A stretch of DNA of 49,469 nucleotides from Bacteroidales bacterium (GTDB lineage Bacteria; Bacteroidota; Bacteroidia; Bacteroidales; DTU049). The first letter of the stretch is position 1. Each line of letters begins with the position of its first letter. The translations under genes and the position numbers were made by a program. The stretch spans positions 1-49,469 of the forward strand of contig JAOAAK010000011.1 of NCBI GenBank assembly GCA_026418905.1, written 5' to 3'. This document shows, one piece after another, positions 16,908 to 25,527 of the stretch. A model generated the notes under the pieces. That model saw only the letters and a list, made by a program, of their open reading frames with translations, was not told the DNA's origin and did no database searches.

Positions 16908-18467
16908 ATGGAAGATTTGTTACAGTTGGTCAATTGGTCTAGGGCTCAGTTTGCGCTGACAGCCATGTATCATTGGATGTTTGTCCCGATTACACTTGGA
17001 TTGACTTTTATTGTAGCAATGATGGAAACTTTTTATGTAAGAACTGGTAAAGAAGAATGGAAACGGATGACTAAATTTTGGGCAAAGTTGTTTGGGATTA
17101 ATTTTGCCATTGGTGTAGCTACTGGAATTATACTTGAATTTGAATTTGGCACAAACTGGAGTAACTATAGTTGGTTTGTGGGCGACATTTTTGGAGCACC
17201 TCTTGCTATTGAGGGAATTCTAGCTTTCTTTCTGGAAAGTACGTTCATTGCTGTGATGTTTTTTGGGTGGGACAGGGTAAGCAAAGGATTTCACCTACTT
17301 TCGACTTGGCTCGTAGCTATTGGATCGAATTTATCTGCATTGTGGATTTTAGTTGCTAATGCGTGGATGCAGTACCCAACAGGGACTGTTTTTAATCCTG
17401 ATAAAGCTCGTAATGAGATGATCAATTTTTGGGAAGTTCTTTTCAGCCCAGTAGCCATAAATAAGTTTTTGCATACCATATCCAGTGCCTATGTCATTTC
17501 ATCTCTTTTTGTTGTAGGGGTAAGTGCATGGTTTCTTTTAAAGAATCGTGAAAAAATTTTAGCGAAGAAAAGCATTCTTATTGCAAGCGTGTTTGGTTTG
17601 CTTTCGGCAATATTTCTAGCACTGACTGGTGATGGTTCAGCTTATCAAGTAGCCCAGAAGCAACCTATGAAATTAGCTGCCATGGAGGGTATGTATAAAG
17701 GGAAAGAGCGTGCTGGTATTGTGGCATTTGGACTTTTAAATCCCACTAAAGAAGTAGGGGATGATCAATCAGCTTATCTTTTTAAAGTAGAAATTCCTTA
17801 TTTATTGTCGTTGTTGGGTTATAGAGACGCTAATGCTTTTGTGCCGGGGATTGAAGACTTGCTGTATGGAAACCCTGAAAAAGGTATTATGAGTTCACAA
17901 GAAAAGATAGAAAGAGGCCGTATTGCTGTAGAAACTTTATCAGCTTACAAGGAAGCTATGAAAAATAAAGATACAGCTAAAATGGCAGAACTACGATCTT
18001 TGTTTGATCCTAATACTGAAAAGGGAAAAGAATTTTATAAAAATTACTTTTCTTACTTTGGCTATGGTTTTCTTCGTTCTGAAAAAGAGCTCATACCATG
18101 GGTTTCGCTTAATTTTTATTCGTTTCGTGTCATGGTCGGTCTTGGTCTTTTCTTTATCCTTTTCTTTACTTTAATGCTTTGGTTTGTTCTAAAAAATCAA
18201 GTTGATCGGAGAAAATTCTGGTTGAAAATTGCTCCGTGGAATATTCTGCTTGGTTTTATTGCCTCACAAGCAGGATGGATTGTCGCTGAAGTTGGGCGTC
18301 AGCCCTGGATTATTCAAGACCTCATGCCAACCTCTGTGGCGGTAACTCAATTGAGTGTGAACAACGTGGTAACAACTTTCATTCTTTTTGCTATCATTTT
18401 TACAACTCTTTTAATTGCAGAAATTTCCATCATGTTAAATGCCATAAAAAAAGGTCCAAAAAATTAG
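16908..18467 (+). CDS. cydA: Cytochrome bd ubiquinol oxidase subunit I
   Basis: A 519-residue membrane protein, the heme-bearing subunit of cytochrome bd, a high-affinity terminal oxidase taking electrons from quinol. The start is set at ATG 16908 (MEDLLQLVNWSRAQFA), not the TTG two codons earlier, because the VNWSRAQFA start is typical. Visible marks are the helix I histidine in AMYHWMF, FEFGTNWSNYSWFVG, the KFLHTISSAY histidine helix, VAQKQPMKLAAMEG of the quinol loop, SFRVMVGLG carrying the axial methionine, and GWIVAEVGRQPW. About nine helices. The long hydrophilic loop after AAMEG fits the long-Q-loop type. It works with CydB and presumably the small membrane peptides on either side. Confidence 0.95.
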   Translation: MEDLLQLVNWSRAQFALTAMYHWMFVPITLGLTFIVAMMETFYVRTGKEEWKRMTKFWAKLFGINFAIGVATGIILEFEFGTNWSNYSWFVGDIFGAPLAIEGILAFFLESTFIAVMFFGWDRVSKGFHLLSTWLVAIGSNLSALWILVANAWMQYPTGTVFNPDKARNEMINFWEVLFSPVAINKFLHTISSAYVISSLFVVGVSAWFLLKNREKILAKKSILIASVFGLLSAIFLALTGDGSAYQVAQKQPMKLAAMEGMYKGKERAGIVAFGLLNPTKEVGDDQSAYLFKVEIPYLLSLLGYRDANAFVPGIEDLLYGNPEKGIMSSQEKIERGRIAVETLSAYKEAMKNKDTAKMAELRSLFDPNTEKGKEFYKNYFSYFGYGFLRSEKELIPWVSLNFYSFRVMVGLGLFFILFFTLMLWFVLKNQVDRRKFWLKIAPWNILLGFIASQAGWIVAEVGRQPWIIQDLMPTSVAVTQLSVNNVVTTFILFAIIFTTLLIAEISIMLNAIKKGPKN

Positions 18468-18473
18468 CATAAT

Positions 18474-18479
18474 AGGAGG
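18474..18479 (+). promoter_or_regulatory. Strong Shine-Dalgarno sequence before cydB
   Basis: AGGAGG sits 7 bases before the cydB ATG. Most starts in this window have no such sequence, as expected for Bacteroidota, so this one stands out. Confidence 0.6.
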
Positions 18480-18486
18480 GAAAGTC

Positions 18487-19626
18487 ATGTTTGAACAATT
18501 GTCATATCTCGCATTGCAGCAGTATTGGTGGTTTATCATTTCGGTGTTGGGTGGAATTCTTGTTTTCTTGTTATTCGTTCAGGGTGGGCAGTCTCTACTT
18601 TACGTACTTGGTAAGACAAAAGAAGAAGTAACTGTACTTGTCAATGTCTTTGGACATAAATGGGATTTGACTTTCACTACTTTAGTGACATTTGGTGGTG
18701 CCCTGTTTGCCTCATTCCCACTCGTATATAGTACTTATTTTGGTGGAGGTTATTGGCTCTGGATGCTTGTTCTATCGACTTTTATTTTGCAAGCTGTAAG
18801 TTACGAATTTAGAACAAAAGCAGGTAATTTCTTGGGTCAGAAGACTTATGAATGGTTTTTGTTCTTAAACGGACTTGTGGGTACCATTTCCTTAGGTGTT
18901 GCCGTTGCTACTTTCTTTACTGGAGGTAATTTTGTTCATAATGAAATGAATTTTGTTTCATGGGCAAATGCCTGGCATGGTCTTGAGGCTTTTGCTAATC
19001 CAATTAATCTTGCTTTAGGCTTGGCTGTGTTTTTCCTTTCACGCGTGTTGGCCATGTTATATGTAGCAAACAGAGTTCTCGATGAAAGTATTCTCGAACG
19101 TGTCAGAAAGCGCTTAAGAATTTGTGCTCCCTTATTTTTATTCTTTTTCTTAACATTTATCGTTTCCATCTGGTTATCAAAAGGGTATGGTTATTTGCCA
19201 TCTGGTGAGGTGATAGTTGTTAAGCACAAATATTTATTAAATTTCATTGAAATGCCTCTTGTTGGAATAATCTTTTTACTTGGCGTTTTACTTGTTTTGT
19301 GGGGATTGATTCGTTCTTTGTTCTTTTTTGCTAACTGCTATAAAAAAGCCATATGGTTTGTAGGTCTGGGCACTTTTCTTACAGTTCTCTCCTTGTTCTT
19401 TAATTTGGGATATAACAACACGGTGATTTTTCCTTCACTTGTAAATATCCAGCATAGTTTAACTATTGAAAATTCTTCGTCAAGTCAGTTTACACTCACC
19501 GTGATGAGCTACGTATCATTGTTGGTACCTTTCGTAGTTGGTTATATTGTTTATGCGTGGTATTCAATGAACAGAAAAAAAGCATCGGTCAAAGATTTAG
19601 AAAGTTCAGAAGTTGAACCATATTAA
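18487..19626 (+). CDS. cydB: Cytochrome bd ubiquinol oxidase subunit II
   Basis: A 379-residue protein with eight to nine membrane helices, partner of CydA. Recognisable features are the N-terminal LQQYWWFIISVLGG helix, FVQGGQSLL, GHKWDLTFTTLVTFGGALFASFPLVYSTYF and FRTKAGNFLGQKTYEWF. CydB stabilises the heme subunit and contributes to the proton pathway. Length matches other Bacteroidota CydB proteins. It begins 19 bases after cydA with a rare clear Shine-Dalgarno sequence and is followed after 9 bases by a tiny membrane gene. Confidence 0.94.
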   Translation: MFEQLSYLALQQYWWFIISVLGGILVFLLFVQGGQSLLYVLGKTKEEVTVLVNVFGHKWDLTFTTLVTFGGALFASFPLVYSTYFGGGYWLWMLVLSTFILQAVSYEFRTKAGNFLGQKTYEWFLFLNGLVGTISLGVAVATFFTGGNFVHNEMNFVSWANAWHGLEAFANPINLALGLAVFFLSRVLAMLYVANRVLDESILERVRKRLRICAPLFLFFFLTFIVSIWLSKGYGYLPSGEVIVVKHKYLLNFIEMPLVGIIFLLGVLLVLWGLIRSLFFFANCYKKAIWFVGLGTFLTVLSLFFNLGYNNTVIFPSLVNIQHSLTIENSSSSQFTLTVMSYVSLLVPFVVGYIVYAWYSMNRKKASVKDLESSEVEPY

Positions 19627-19635
19627 AAAAGTCGT

Positions 19636-19743
19636 ATGTGGAAAGAAATTTTATGGTTTTTGTCTTGGCCAGTATTAATAATTGTAGCGTTTCAGTTAAT
19701 TAAATTTTTGCTCAAGAAATATGAGCAGAAATTTGAGGAATAA
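19636..19743 (+). CDS. CydX-like 35-residue membrane peptide
   Basis: ATG at 19636 to TAA at 19741-19743 encodes 35 residues. It begins MWKEILWFLSWPVLIIVAF, one membrane helix (about 5-25), and ends in a charged tail KKYEQKFEE. It lies 9 bases after cydB and directly before the operon terminator. Single-helix peptides with a tryptophan-rich start (CydX, CydS, CydY) are structural subunits of bd oxidases elsewhere. This one has the same size, topology and position but I cannot claim sequence homology by eye. It is easily missed by gene callers because of its length. Confidence 0.72.
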   Translation: MWKEILWFLSWPVLIIVAFQLIKFLLKKYEQKFEE

Positions 19744-19746
19744 TTG

Positions 19747-19771
19747 AGCTGCTCGAAAGAGCAGCTTTTTT
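19747..19771. terminator. Terminator of the cydAB operon
   Basis: An 8-base-pair stem AGCTGCTC/GAGCAGCT with a GAAA tetraloop, followed by a T run. It stands between convergent genes and probably also serves the methyltransferase gene on the other strand, although that side lacks a long T run. Confidence 0.85.
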
Positions 19772-20654
19772 ATTTTTTAATGGCTAAAACAAAAACACTA
19801 TCTCCTAATCTCAGGAGGGTTAGTAAACTATTAATGATTTTTTTGAAATATTGTAAAATAAAAGTTTTCTCGAAAAATCGACGTACTTTTTCATCTTGGC
19901 TTTGTTCTGTAAAAGGATTTTCATTTTCTTTTCCCAAAATGTTTTTTATTCTGGTAATGCTTATTCCAGTTGTCGTAAGTCGTTGAATGGAAAACGAATT
20001 TGCTTTTAAAAGTTTCTTTAAAGTATTCGGTGTAAAATAAGAAAGATGTTCAGGAAATAAAATATCGGGATGCTTGTTTTGAAGGATTCTTCTGGTAATA
20101 CTATTGAAATTAGGGGTTGTAATAATAAGAGCACCACCTTTTCTTAAGATTTTATACATGTCGGCAATTTCGGTGGCAGGAAATGAAGTATGTTCAATAG
20201 TTTCTATACTAACAATAATATCCATTTGGGGTAAGAAAGAAAGATGATCATTAAGAGTTCCTTCAAAAACAGTAATTCCTTTTGAGCGAGTAATATCTAC
20301 AGCCACTTTTGAAAGTTCAATGCCATACGTTTCCCAACCTAAGTTTTTAGCAACCAACAAAAAAATTCCATTTCCACAACCCACATCAAGTATTCGATTG
20401 TAAAGTCTGAATTTTTCAAGTTTTTTTAACCATTCCTGATAACGTTTTAGGGTAATAGGAGAGATATAATAATTTTCGGTATAAGAATATTGTTCGTAAA
20501 AGATTTTCAATTCATCAAAAGAAGGTATTTGTTGGCTAAAGACAAAACGACATTTCTTGCAGCGTGTGAGATGATGGTTTTGATATTTTTTCAAAGGTCT
20601 TAACTCGGATGAGTCACAAATAGGGCATTTCGTATGATAGTTTTGTGGTCCCAT
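19770..20654 (-). CDS. Class I SAM-dependent methyltransferase with zinc-ribbon N-terminus
   Basis: A 294-residue protein. An N-terminal zinc ribbon (Cys10, Cys13, Cys32, Cys35) is followed by a Rossmann methyltransferase domain with the SAM-binding ILDVGCGNG (88-96), the acidic residue at YGIEL, a VSIETIEH motif and LRKGGALIITTPN. This layout is common among Methyltransf_23-type enzymes acting on sugars, lipids or small molecules in Bacteroidota; the substrate cannot be told from sequence. It appears to be a single gene between the cyd terminator and the pnt terminator. The C-terminal 50 residues are basic and hydrophobic and may touch the membrane. Confidence 0.82.
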   Translation of the reverse strand: MGPQNYHTKCPICDSSELRPLKKYQNHHLTRCKKCRFVFSQQIPSFDELKIFYEQYSYTENYYISPITLKRYQEWLKKLEKFRLYNRILDVGCGNGIFLLVAKNLGWETYGIELSKVAVDITRSKGITVFEGTLNDHLSFLPQMDIIVSIETIEHTSFPATEIADMYKILRKGGALIITTPNFNSITRRILQNKHPDILFPEHLSYFTPNTLKKLLKANSFSIQRLTTTGISITRIKNILGKENENPFTEQSQDEKVRRFFEKTFILQYFKKIINSLLTLLRLGDSVFVLAIKK

Positions 20655-20690
20655 CTTTTTTGCAATTATAAAGTAGATTTTTCAGATAAA

Positions 20691-20717
20691 AAAACTGCCT
20701 CGCATAGAGGCAGTTTT
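20691..20717 (-). terminator. Terminator of the pntAB operon
   Basis: A perfect 11-base-pair stem AAAACTGCCTC/GAGGCAGTTTT with a 5-base loop, followed on the minus strand by a T run. It lies 21 bases after the pntB stop codon. Confidence 0.87.
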
Positions 20718-20737
20718 TTGTAAAAAAGAACAAGCAG

Positions 20738-22150
20738 TTATTTTTTTATTAGTTCAAGCAATTTTTCCATAACAACTCTGGCATCTCCGAAAAGCATGCG
20801 TGTGTTTTCTTTGTAAAACAAAGGATTATCAACACCTGCATAACCTGCTGCCATGGAACGTTTGATAACGATAACGTGTTTAGCTTTCCAAACTTCAATG
20901 ACAGGCATTCCATAAATGGGACTTGTGGGGTCTTCCTGGGCACCAGGATTGACCGTATCATTGGCACCAACTACAAAAATTAAATCGGTTTCAGGCATGT
21001 CAGGATTGATTTCATCCATTCCTAGCACAATATCATACGGAACATTAGCTTCTGCTAATAGAACGTTCATGTGTCCTGGCAAGCGCCCAGCTACTGGATG
21101 GATACCAAAACGTACGGTTTTGCCCTGTTCTCTTAATTTATTTGTTAACTCGCTGATAGGATATTGAGCTTTGGCAACAGCCATGCCATAGCCAGGGACA
21201 ATGACAATTGAATTAGCTTCTTCAAGCAACGATACAGTTTCTTCGGGAGTAATTGGTTTTACTTCACCTTCGACTTTGGAACTAGCTATAGCAGTCTCCC
21301 CAAAACCACCAAGAATAACAGATAGAAATGATCGATTCATTGCCCTGCACATGATGATGGAAAGAATAGCCCCTGAACTTCCGACCAAAGCTCCGGTTAC
21401 GATGAGCAGGTCGTTTCCAAGAGTGAAACCTGATGCAGCAGCAGCCCATCCCGAATATGAATTGAGCATGGAAATTACAACAGGCATGTCGGCACCACCG
21501 ATGGCCATCACTAAAAATATCCCAAGAATAGATGAAAGTCCAGTCATGATGGAAAGATATATCAAGCCATCATGGATATCAGCAGGAACGAAAAATACGC
21601 CAAGAACAATAGATGCTAAAATAAGTATTACGAGTAAAGCATCTTTACCTGGAAAAACCACGGGTTTGGAAGTAATCTTTTCATCCAATTTACCCCAAGC
21701 GATCACTGAACCTGTAAATGTTAGTGCCCCGATAAAAACACCAACATAAACTTCGATAAGATGAATATTTTTTTCAACGCCAGTCAAAGCATGATTGACA
21801 GGGTCAAGGTAAGAGCCAAAACCGACGAGAACAGCAGCAAGTCCAACAAAACTGTGTAAAAGAGCTATAAGTTGTGGCATAGCAGTCATCTGTACGCGAC
21901 GGGCTACCATAATGCCTATAAAAGCAGCTACGAGAAATGCGGCAAGCATGTATTCTAATCCTTTGATATTGGGACCAAGTAGTGTAAAAGTCAAAGCAAT
22001 AATCATCCCAATAATTCCGAAAATAACACCACGCTTTGCAGTTTCTTGGGCTGAGAGTCCTGAAAGACTTAGAATGAAACAAATAGCTGCAATTAAATAT
22101 GCAGCAACCTGGATCATATTTATGTTTTCAATATTCAATATATTTTCCAT
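20738..22150 (-). CDS. pntB: NAD(P) transhydrogenase subunit beta
   Basis: A 470-residue protein: about nine membrane helices (12-265) forming the proton channel, then the cytosolic NADP(H)-binding domain III (about 290-470) with the [12 protein letters not shown] loop, [28 protein letters not shown] and [17 protein letters not shown]. The complex couples proton entry to hydride transfer from NADH to NADP+ and supplies NADPH. Full length for the family. It follows pntA by 6 bases and ends at a strong terminator. Confidence 0.95.
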   Translation of the reverse strand: MENILNIENINMIQVAAYLIAAICFILSLSGLSAQETAKRGVIFGIIGMIIALTFTLLGPNIKGLEYMLAAFLVAAFIGIMVARRVQMTAMPQLIALLHSFVGLAAVLVGFGSYLDPVNHALTGVEKNIHLIEVYVGVFIGALTFTGSVIAWGKLDEKITSKPVVFPGKDALLVILILASIVLGVFFVPADIHDGLIYLSIMTGLSSILGIFLVMAIGGADMPVVISMLNSYSGWAAAASGFTLGNDLLIVTGALVGSSGAILSIIMCRAMNRSFLSVILGGFGETAIASSKVEGEVKPITPEETVSLLEEANSIVIVPGYGMAVAKAQYPISELTNKLREQGKTVRFGIHPVAGRLPGHMNVLLAEANVPYDIVLGMDEINPDMPETDLIFVVGANDTVNPGAQEDPTSPIYGMPVIEVWKAKHVIVIKRSMAAGYAGVDNPLFYKENTRMLFGDARVVMEKLLELIKK

Positions 22151-22156
22151 AGGGGC

Positions 22157-23695
22157 TTATTTTTTAAACATTTTTAACATTCTATAAGTGACGAAGAAAC
22201 CTCCAACAATATTGATACTGGCAATGAAGAAAGCAATCAAAGCCATGATGGTGATGGGGTTAGTTAAATCCTCACCCATCATGAGAATTCCACCAACAGC
22301 AATAATTCCACTGATGGCATTTGTCACAGACATAAGAGGTGTGTGTAAAGCATGGGTAACATTCCAAATGAGATTCCAACCTAGAAAAACAGAAAGAACA
22401 AAAACGGTAAAATGAGACATAAAAGCAGGAGGTGCTACTTGCCCTAACAGGTAAAAAAGAATAGCGATAATTCCTAGCCATACAAAAGACATAATGGTTT
22501 TGCGACGGGATTTCTTAGCTTCTTGAGCAGCTAATTCTTCTGGTGTTGGAAGAGCTGTGGGTGTAGCAGCTTTTTTAGCTGAAACAGCTAAAGGGGCAGG
22601 AGGCCAATGAATTTCACCTTGATAGACAACCATAGCCCTATTTACTACGTCGTCGTCCATGTTGATGAAAAACTGGCCGTCTTTTCTCATGTCTTCTAGC
22701 ATGTTGGCAAAATTGTTCCCAAGCAGAAAACTAGCTTGCATGGGCATCATATTAACTTTACCGATAATGGTGACCCCATTTGGTGTTGTATAAATTTCTC
22801 CTGGTTTAGTTAAAACACAATTTCCTCCTGTGCTAGCAGCCAAGTCAACAATAATAGAACCAGGTTTCATTACATTGACGTGATCTTCTAGTATAAGTTT
22901 TGGTGCAGGTTTACCTGGGATCTGAGCAGTGGTTATGATGATATCTACTTCTTGAGCTTGCTTTTTAAATAGAGCCATTTCAGCTTCAATGAAAGCTTGG
23001 CTCATTTCTTTGCTGTACCCAGATTCGGTAGAACCATCTTCTTCAATGTCAACCGTCAGAAACTGAGCCCCCATGGATTGAATCTGCTCTCTTACTTCTT
23101 TCCTCGTATCGAAGGCACGAACGATAGCGCCAAGCGACTTGGCAATTCCAATGGCAGCTAATCCCGCTACACCAGCACCAATCACCAATACTTTAGCAGG
23201 CTCTACTTTGCCAGCTGCAGTAATTTGTCCGTTCATAAAACGTCCAAAGTTAAAAGCAGCTTCTATCACAGCTCTATACCCAGCAATATTAGCCATCGAA
23301 CTTAGCACATCCATTTTCTGTGCTCGTGATATTCGTGGAATAGCATCCATAGCAATAGCGTTAACTTTTTTCTCAGCAAGCTTTTTGAGTAAATCTTGGT
23401 TCATTGCTGGATAGAGGTAACTCATAAGCAAAGTGCCTTCTTTCATCATAGCCACTTCCTCGATAGTAGGTGGTAGGACTTTGAGAATGAGATCAGCTTC
23501 CTTGAAAATTGTTTCTCTGGTAGTAATCGTAGCACCAGCTCCTTCGTATTGAGTGTCAGGATAGAGTGCTTCAACCCCTGCATCTTTTTCAACAAGAACT
23601 TCAAATCCCATTTTTTTAAACCGCGGAATGTTTTTGGGCGCAGCAGCCACCCGTTTTTCATCCGGCGTAATTTCCTTTAATATGCCAATTTTCAT
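22157..23695 (-). CDS. pntA: NAD(P) transhydrogenase subunit alpha
   Basis: A 512-residue single-chain alpha subunit. Residues 1-380 are the NAD(H)-binding domain I, related to alanine dehydrogenase: ILKEITPDEKRVAAAP, LVIGAGVAGLAAIGIAKSLG, AFDTRKEVREQIQSMGA and a GGNCVLTKPGE segment. A charged alanine-rich linker leads to four C-terminal helices (about 405-505). The uninterrupted chain corresponds to the E. coli-type PntA rather than the split PntAA/PntAB arrangement. First gene of the pntAB operon, with an exact -7 box 22 bases upstream. Confidence 0.95.
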   Translation of the reverse strand: MKIGILKEITPDEKRVAAAPKNIPRFKKMGFEVLVEKDAGVEALYPDTQYEGAGATITTRETIFKEADLILKVLPPTIEEVAMMKEGTLLMSYLYPAMNQDLLKKLAEKKVNAIAMDAIPRISRAQKMDVLSSMANIAGYRAVIEAAFNFGRFMNGQITAAGKVEPAKVLVIGAGVAGLAAIGIAKSLGAIVRAFDTRKEVREQIQSMGAQFLTVDIEEDGSTESGYSKEMSQAFIEAEMALFKKQAQEVDIIITTAQIPGKPAPKLILEDHVNVMKPGSIIVDLAASTGGNCVLTKPGEIYTTPNGVTIIGKVNMMPMQASFLLGNNFANMLEDMRKDGQFFINMDDDVVNRAMVVYQGEIHWPPAPLAVSAKKAATPTALPTPEELAAQEAKKSRRKTIMSFVWLGIIAILFYLLGQVAPPAFMSHFTVFVLSVFLGWNLIWNVTHALHTPLMSVTNAISGIIAVGGILMMGEDLTNPITIMALIAFFIASINIVGGFFVTYRMLKMFKK

Positions 23696-23717
23696 AGGTT
23701 TTTTAATTAGGTGTGAA

Positions 23718-23725
23718 CAAAAATA
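23718..23725 (-). promoter_or_regulatory. -7 box of pntAB
   Basis: Reads TATTTTTG on the minus strand, an exact consensus match 22 bases before the pntA start. No well-spaced -33 TTG was found. Confidence 0.55.
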
Positions 23726-24162
23726 AAAATTATTTCAAATAATATTTTTTATCAATAAGTAAATGCTACAATGACATTTTAGCAAAACAATGTAAATCAC
23801 ATAATGTACTTTCAATAATGCACATAAAAAAGCTACAATCATGAGATAAAAAAGCAAGAAAAAACATTATTCTTTAGCAAGTTTTAGGAAAACATCAAAA
23901 AAATTATATTGCTACCCGAAAACTCATGTTATTTAATTGTATCACCAGCTTAACACAACTTATCCAACTTTCCCTTCCGAGAATAAAACTACCCAAAAGC
24001 AACCTAAGGTAAATTTTGTACAAAATACTTAATATGCAATAATGTTTATGAAATTTAATTCTTGATGTTTCATGACGATATTTTCCTAGTGTCGACATGA
24101 AAGCTTTGAACTAAAAGCACATATCCTTTAATAAAAATTTTATTTACTTAGTAATAATTTTT

Positions 24163-24170
24163 TAAGTTTG
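24163..24170 (+). promoter_or_regulatory. -7 box of the GYF-domain gene
   Basis: TAAGTTTG, an exact TAnnTTTG match 31 bases before the start at 24202. No clear -33 element. Confidence 0.45.
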
Positions 24171-24201
24171 TCTTTAATTACACCTTAAAATTATATGAAT
24201 T

Positions 24202-24936
24202 ATGAGGAAGTATTTTATACATAATGGAATAGAACCACAAGGACCATTTGACATTAACGAATTGAAAAAAAGGGGCGTTAATAAAGATACACTAATTTGG
24301 TTTGAAGGACTTCCTAACTGGACTTCGGCAGAGAATATTGATGAACTTAAAGATATATTGATCGTTTCAGTTCCACCTCCTCTCAAGACAGATCAAATCA
24401 CTTTAACATTCAACAAAGAATATATCCAGCAAGAAACAAAACCACAAGATAAAACTATTTATCCTAAAAAGAAAAGAAAAGTCGGTAGGTTAATTCTCTT
24501 TATCATAATAGCATTTTTATTAATTGGCATCGGTATTATGATCGGCAATATAAGAGAAAGCAATGGTGATATTAACTTTTATAGCTTTCAAGAACATAAA
24601 ATGAGTTATGAGGAACTCAAGATGGCTATTGAAGAAATTGAGAATGCAAGACCAGAAGACTTTTTAAATGGAATTTACTATTACAGGGAAAACTTTATAG
24701 GTGACAAATTTATTGTAGAATGTGAAATCACAAATGAGGCGTTAGTAGCAAGGTATAAGGATGTAGTTATCAGAGTAACGTATAAGTCAAAAACGGGTAC
24801 AGAAATTGGAAACAAAGATTTGACTTTTTACGAAATATTTCCACCGAATTCAACTAAGAAGTTAAGATTCAAAATAGATAAAAACAAAAACGTAAATGAT
24901 TTAGATTTTGAAGTGATTGGAGCAACACCGTACTAA
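24202..24936 (+). CDS. GYF-domain membrane protein
   Basis: A 244-residue protein. Residues 1-54 form a GYF_2 domain (YFIHNGIEPQGPFDINELK...DTLIWFEGLPNWTSAE pattern), a cytoplasmic fold that in other proteins binds proline-rich peptides. A basic KKKRKVGR stretch leads into one membrane helix (96-116). The rest (about 120-244) is an outside domain with a helical segment (EELKMAIEEIENARP) and a beta-sandwich-like end resembling FxLYD-type domains (VECEITNEA...VVIRVTYKSKTGTEIG). The function is unknown. It stands alone between two gene-poor gaps of about 500 and 590 bases, a setting often seen for accessory genes. Confidence 0.75.
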   Translation: MRKYFIHNGIEPQGPFDINELKKRGVNKDTLIWFEGLPNWTSAENIDELKDILIVSVPPPLKTDQITLTFNKEYIQQETKPQDKTIYPKKKRKVGRLILFIIIAFLLIGIGIMIGNIRESNGDINFYSFQEHKMSYEELKMAIEEIENARPEDFLNGIYYYRENFIGDKFIVECEITNEALVARYKDVVIRVTYKSKTGTEIGNKDLTFYEIFPPNSTKKLRFKIDKNKNVNDLDFEVIGATPY

Positions 24937-25527
24937 AGACTGAAATAATACTACACACGAAAAAGACATTGAGCAGTATGTTTACAAAAGCTCAAAAGCA
25001 ACAATATGTAATGGTAATTGATTGTATTATACCTCCTTGAATTGTAATTGATATATCACAAAAAGCTGTGCTAAACTTAACCATTTACTTTATTTTTAGG
25101 GCAATAAGCGAAATTGGTAATTTCATAATGTGATGACCCAAAACACTGTTTACTTTTTTATTGGATAATAACCTTTATTTAAATTTTGCCTTGAGAGTTT
25201 TATGTAGAAAACTGGTTATCACGAAAATAAAACCACGAATTGATGATCTTATAAAATTCTGACCTTGCATAAGTGAAGCTACAATTCGATACAAAACAAC
25301 AAGTAATGCTTTTTTATTGTTTCTTATGTTAAAAAAAAACAAAATAAAAACGGCTATAAATGCCAGCAATTAAATGCTACACTGATTTTGATATGATGAG
25401 ATCTTTAAAAGCCGCTAATCTTCAATTATTGAAATTAGGGTTGATATTTTTTTTTGAAGTTTTTTGCCTCAGACCTAACAAAAGTTTAGGAAAGAAAGGA
25501 TTTTACACTGAAAAATTTTTTCAGCAA
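24937..25527. other. Gene-poor AT-rich gap
   Basis: No gene, tRNA or strong hairpin was recognised. A 64-codon hydrophobic frame on the minus strand (25175-25369) exists but has no promoter, family pattern or good start context, so I do not call it. Confidence 0.45.

Larger units (their letters stand above)
23696..24201. other. AT-rich gap between pntA and the GYF gene
   Basis: Apart from the pntAB box (23718-23725) and the box of the GYF-domain gene (24163-24170), I see no gene, structured RNA or repeat. Open frames in it are short and lack any family pattern. Confidence 0.5.

Noticed and set aside
21201-21749. 182-codon open frame on the plus strand
   Set aside because: Entirely antisense to pntB, whose protein is unmistakable; the translation has no family pattern and is a shadow.
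23904-24098. 64-codon frame on the minus strand in the gap after pntA
   Set aside because: No recognisable domain or promoter; typical chance frame in AT-rich DNA.
25175-25369. 64-codon hydrophobic frame on the minus strand in a gap
   Set aside because: Hydrophobicity follows from AT-rich sequence; no promoter box, no family pattern, poor start context.
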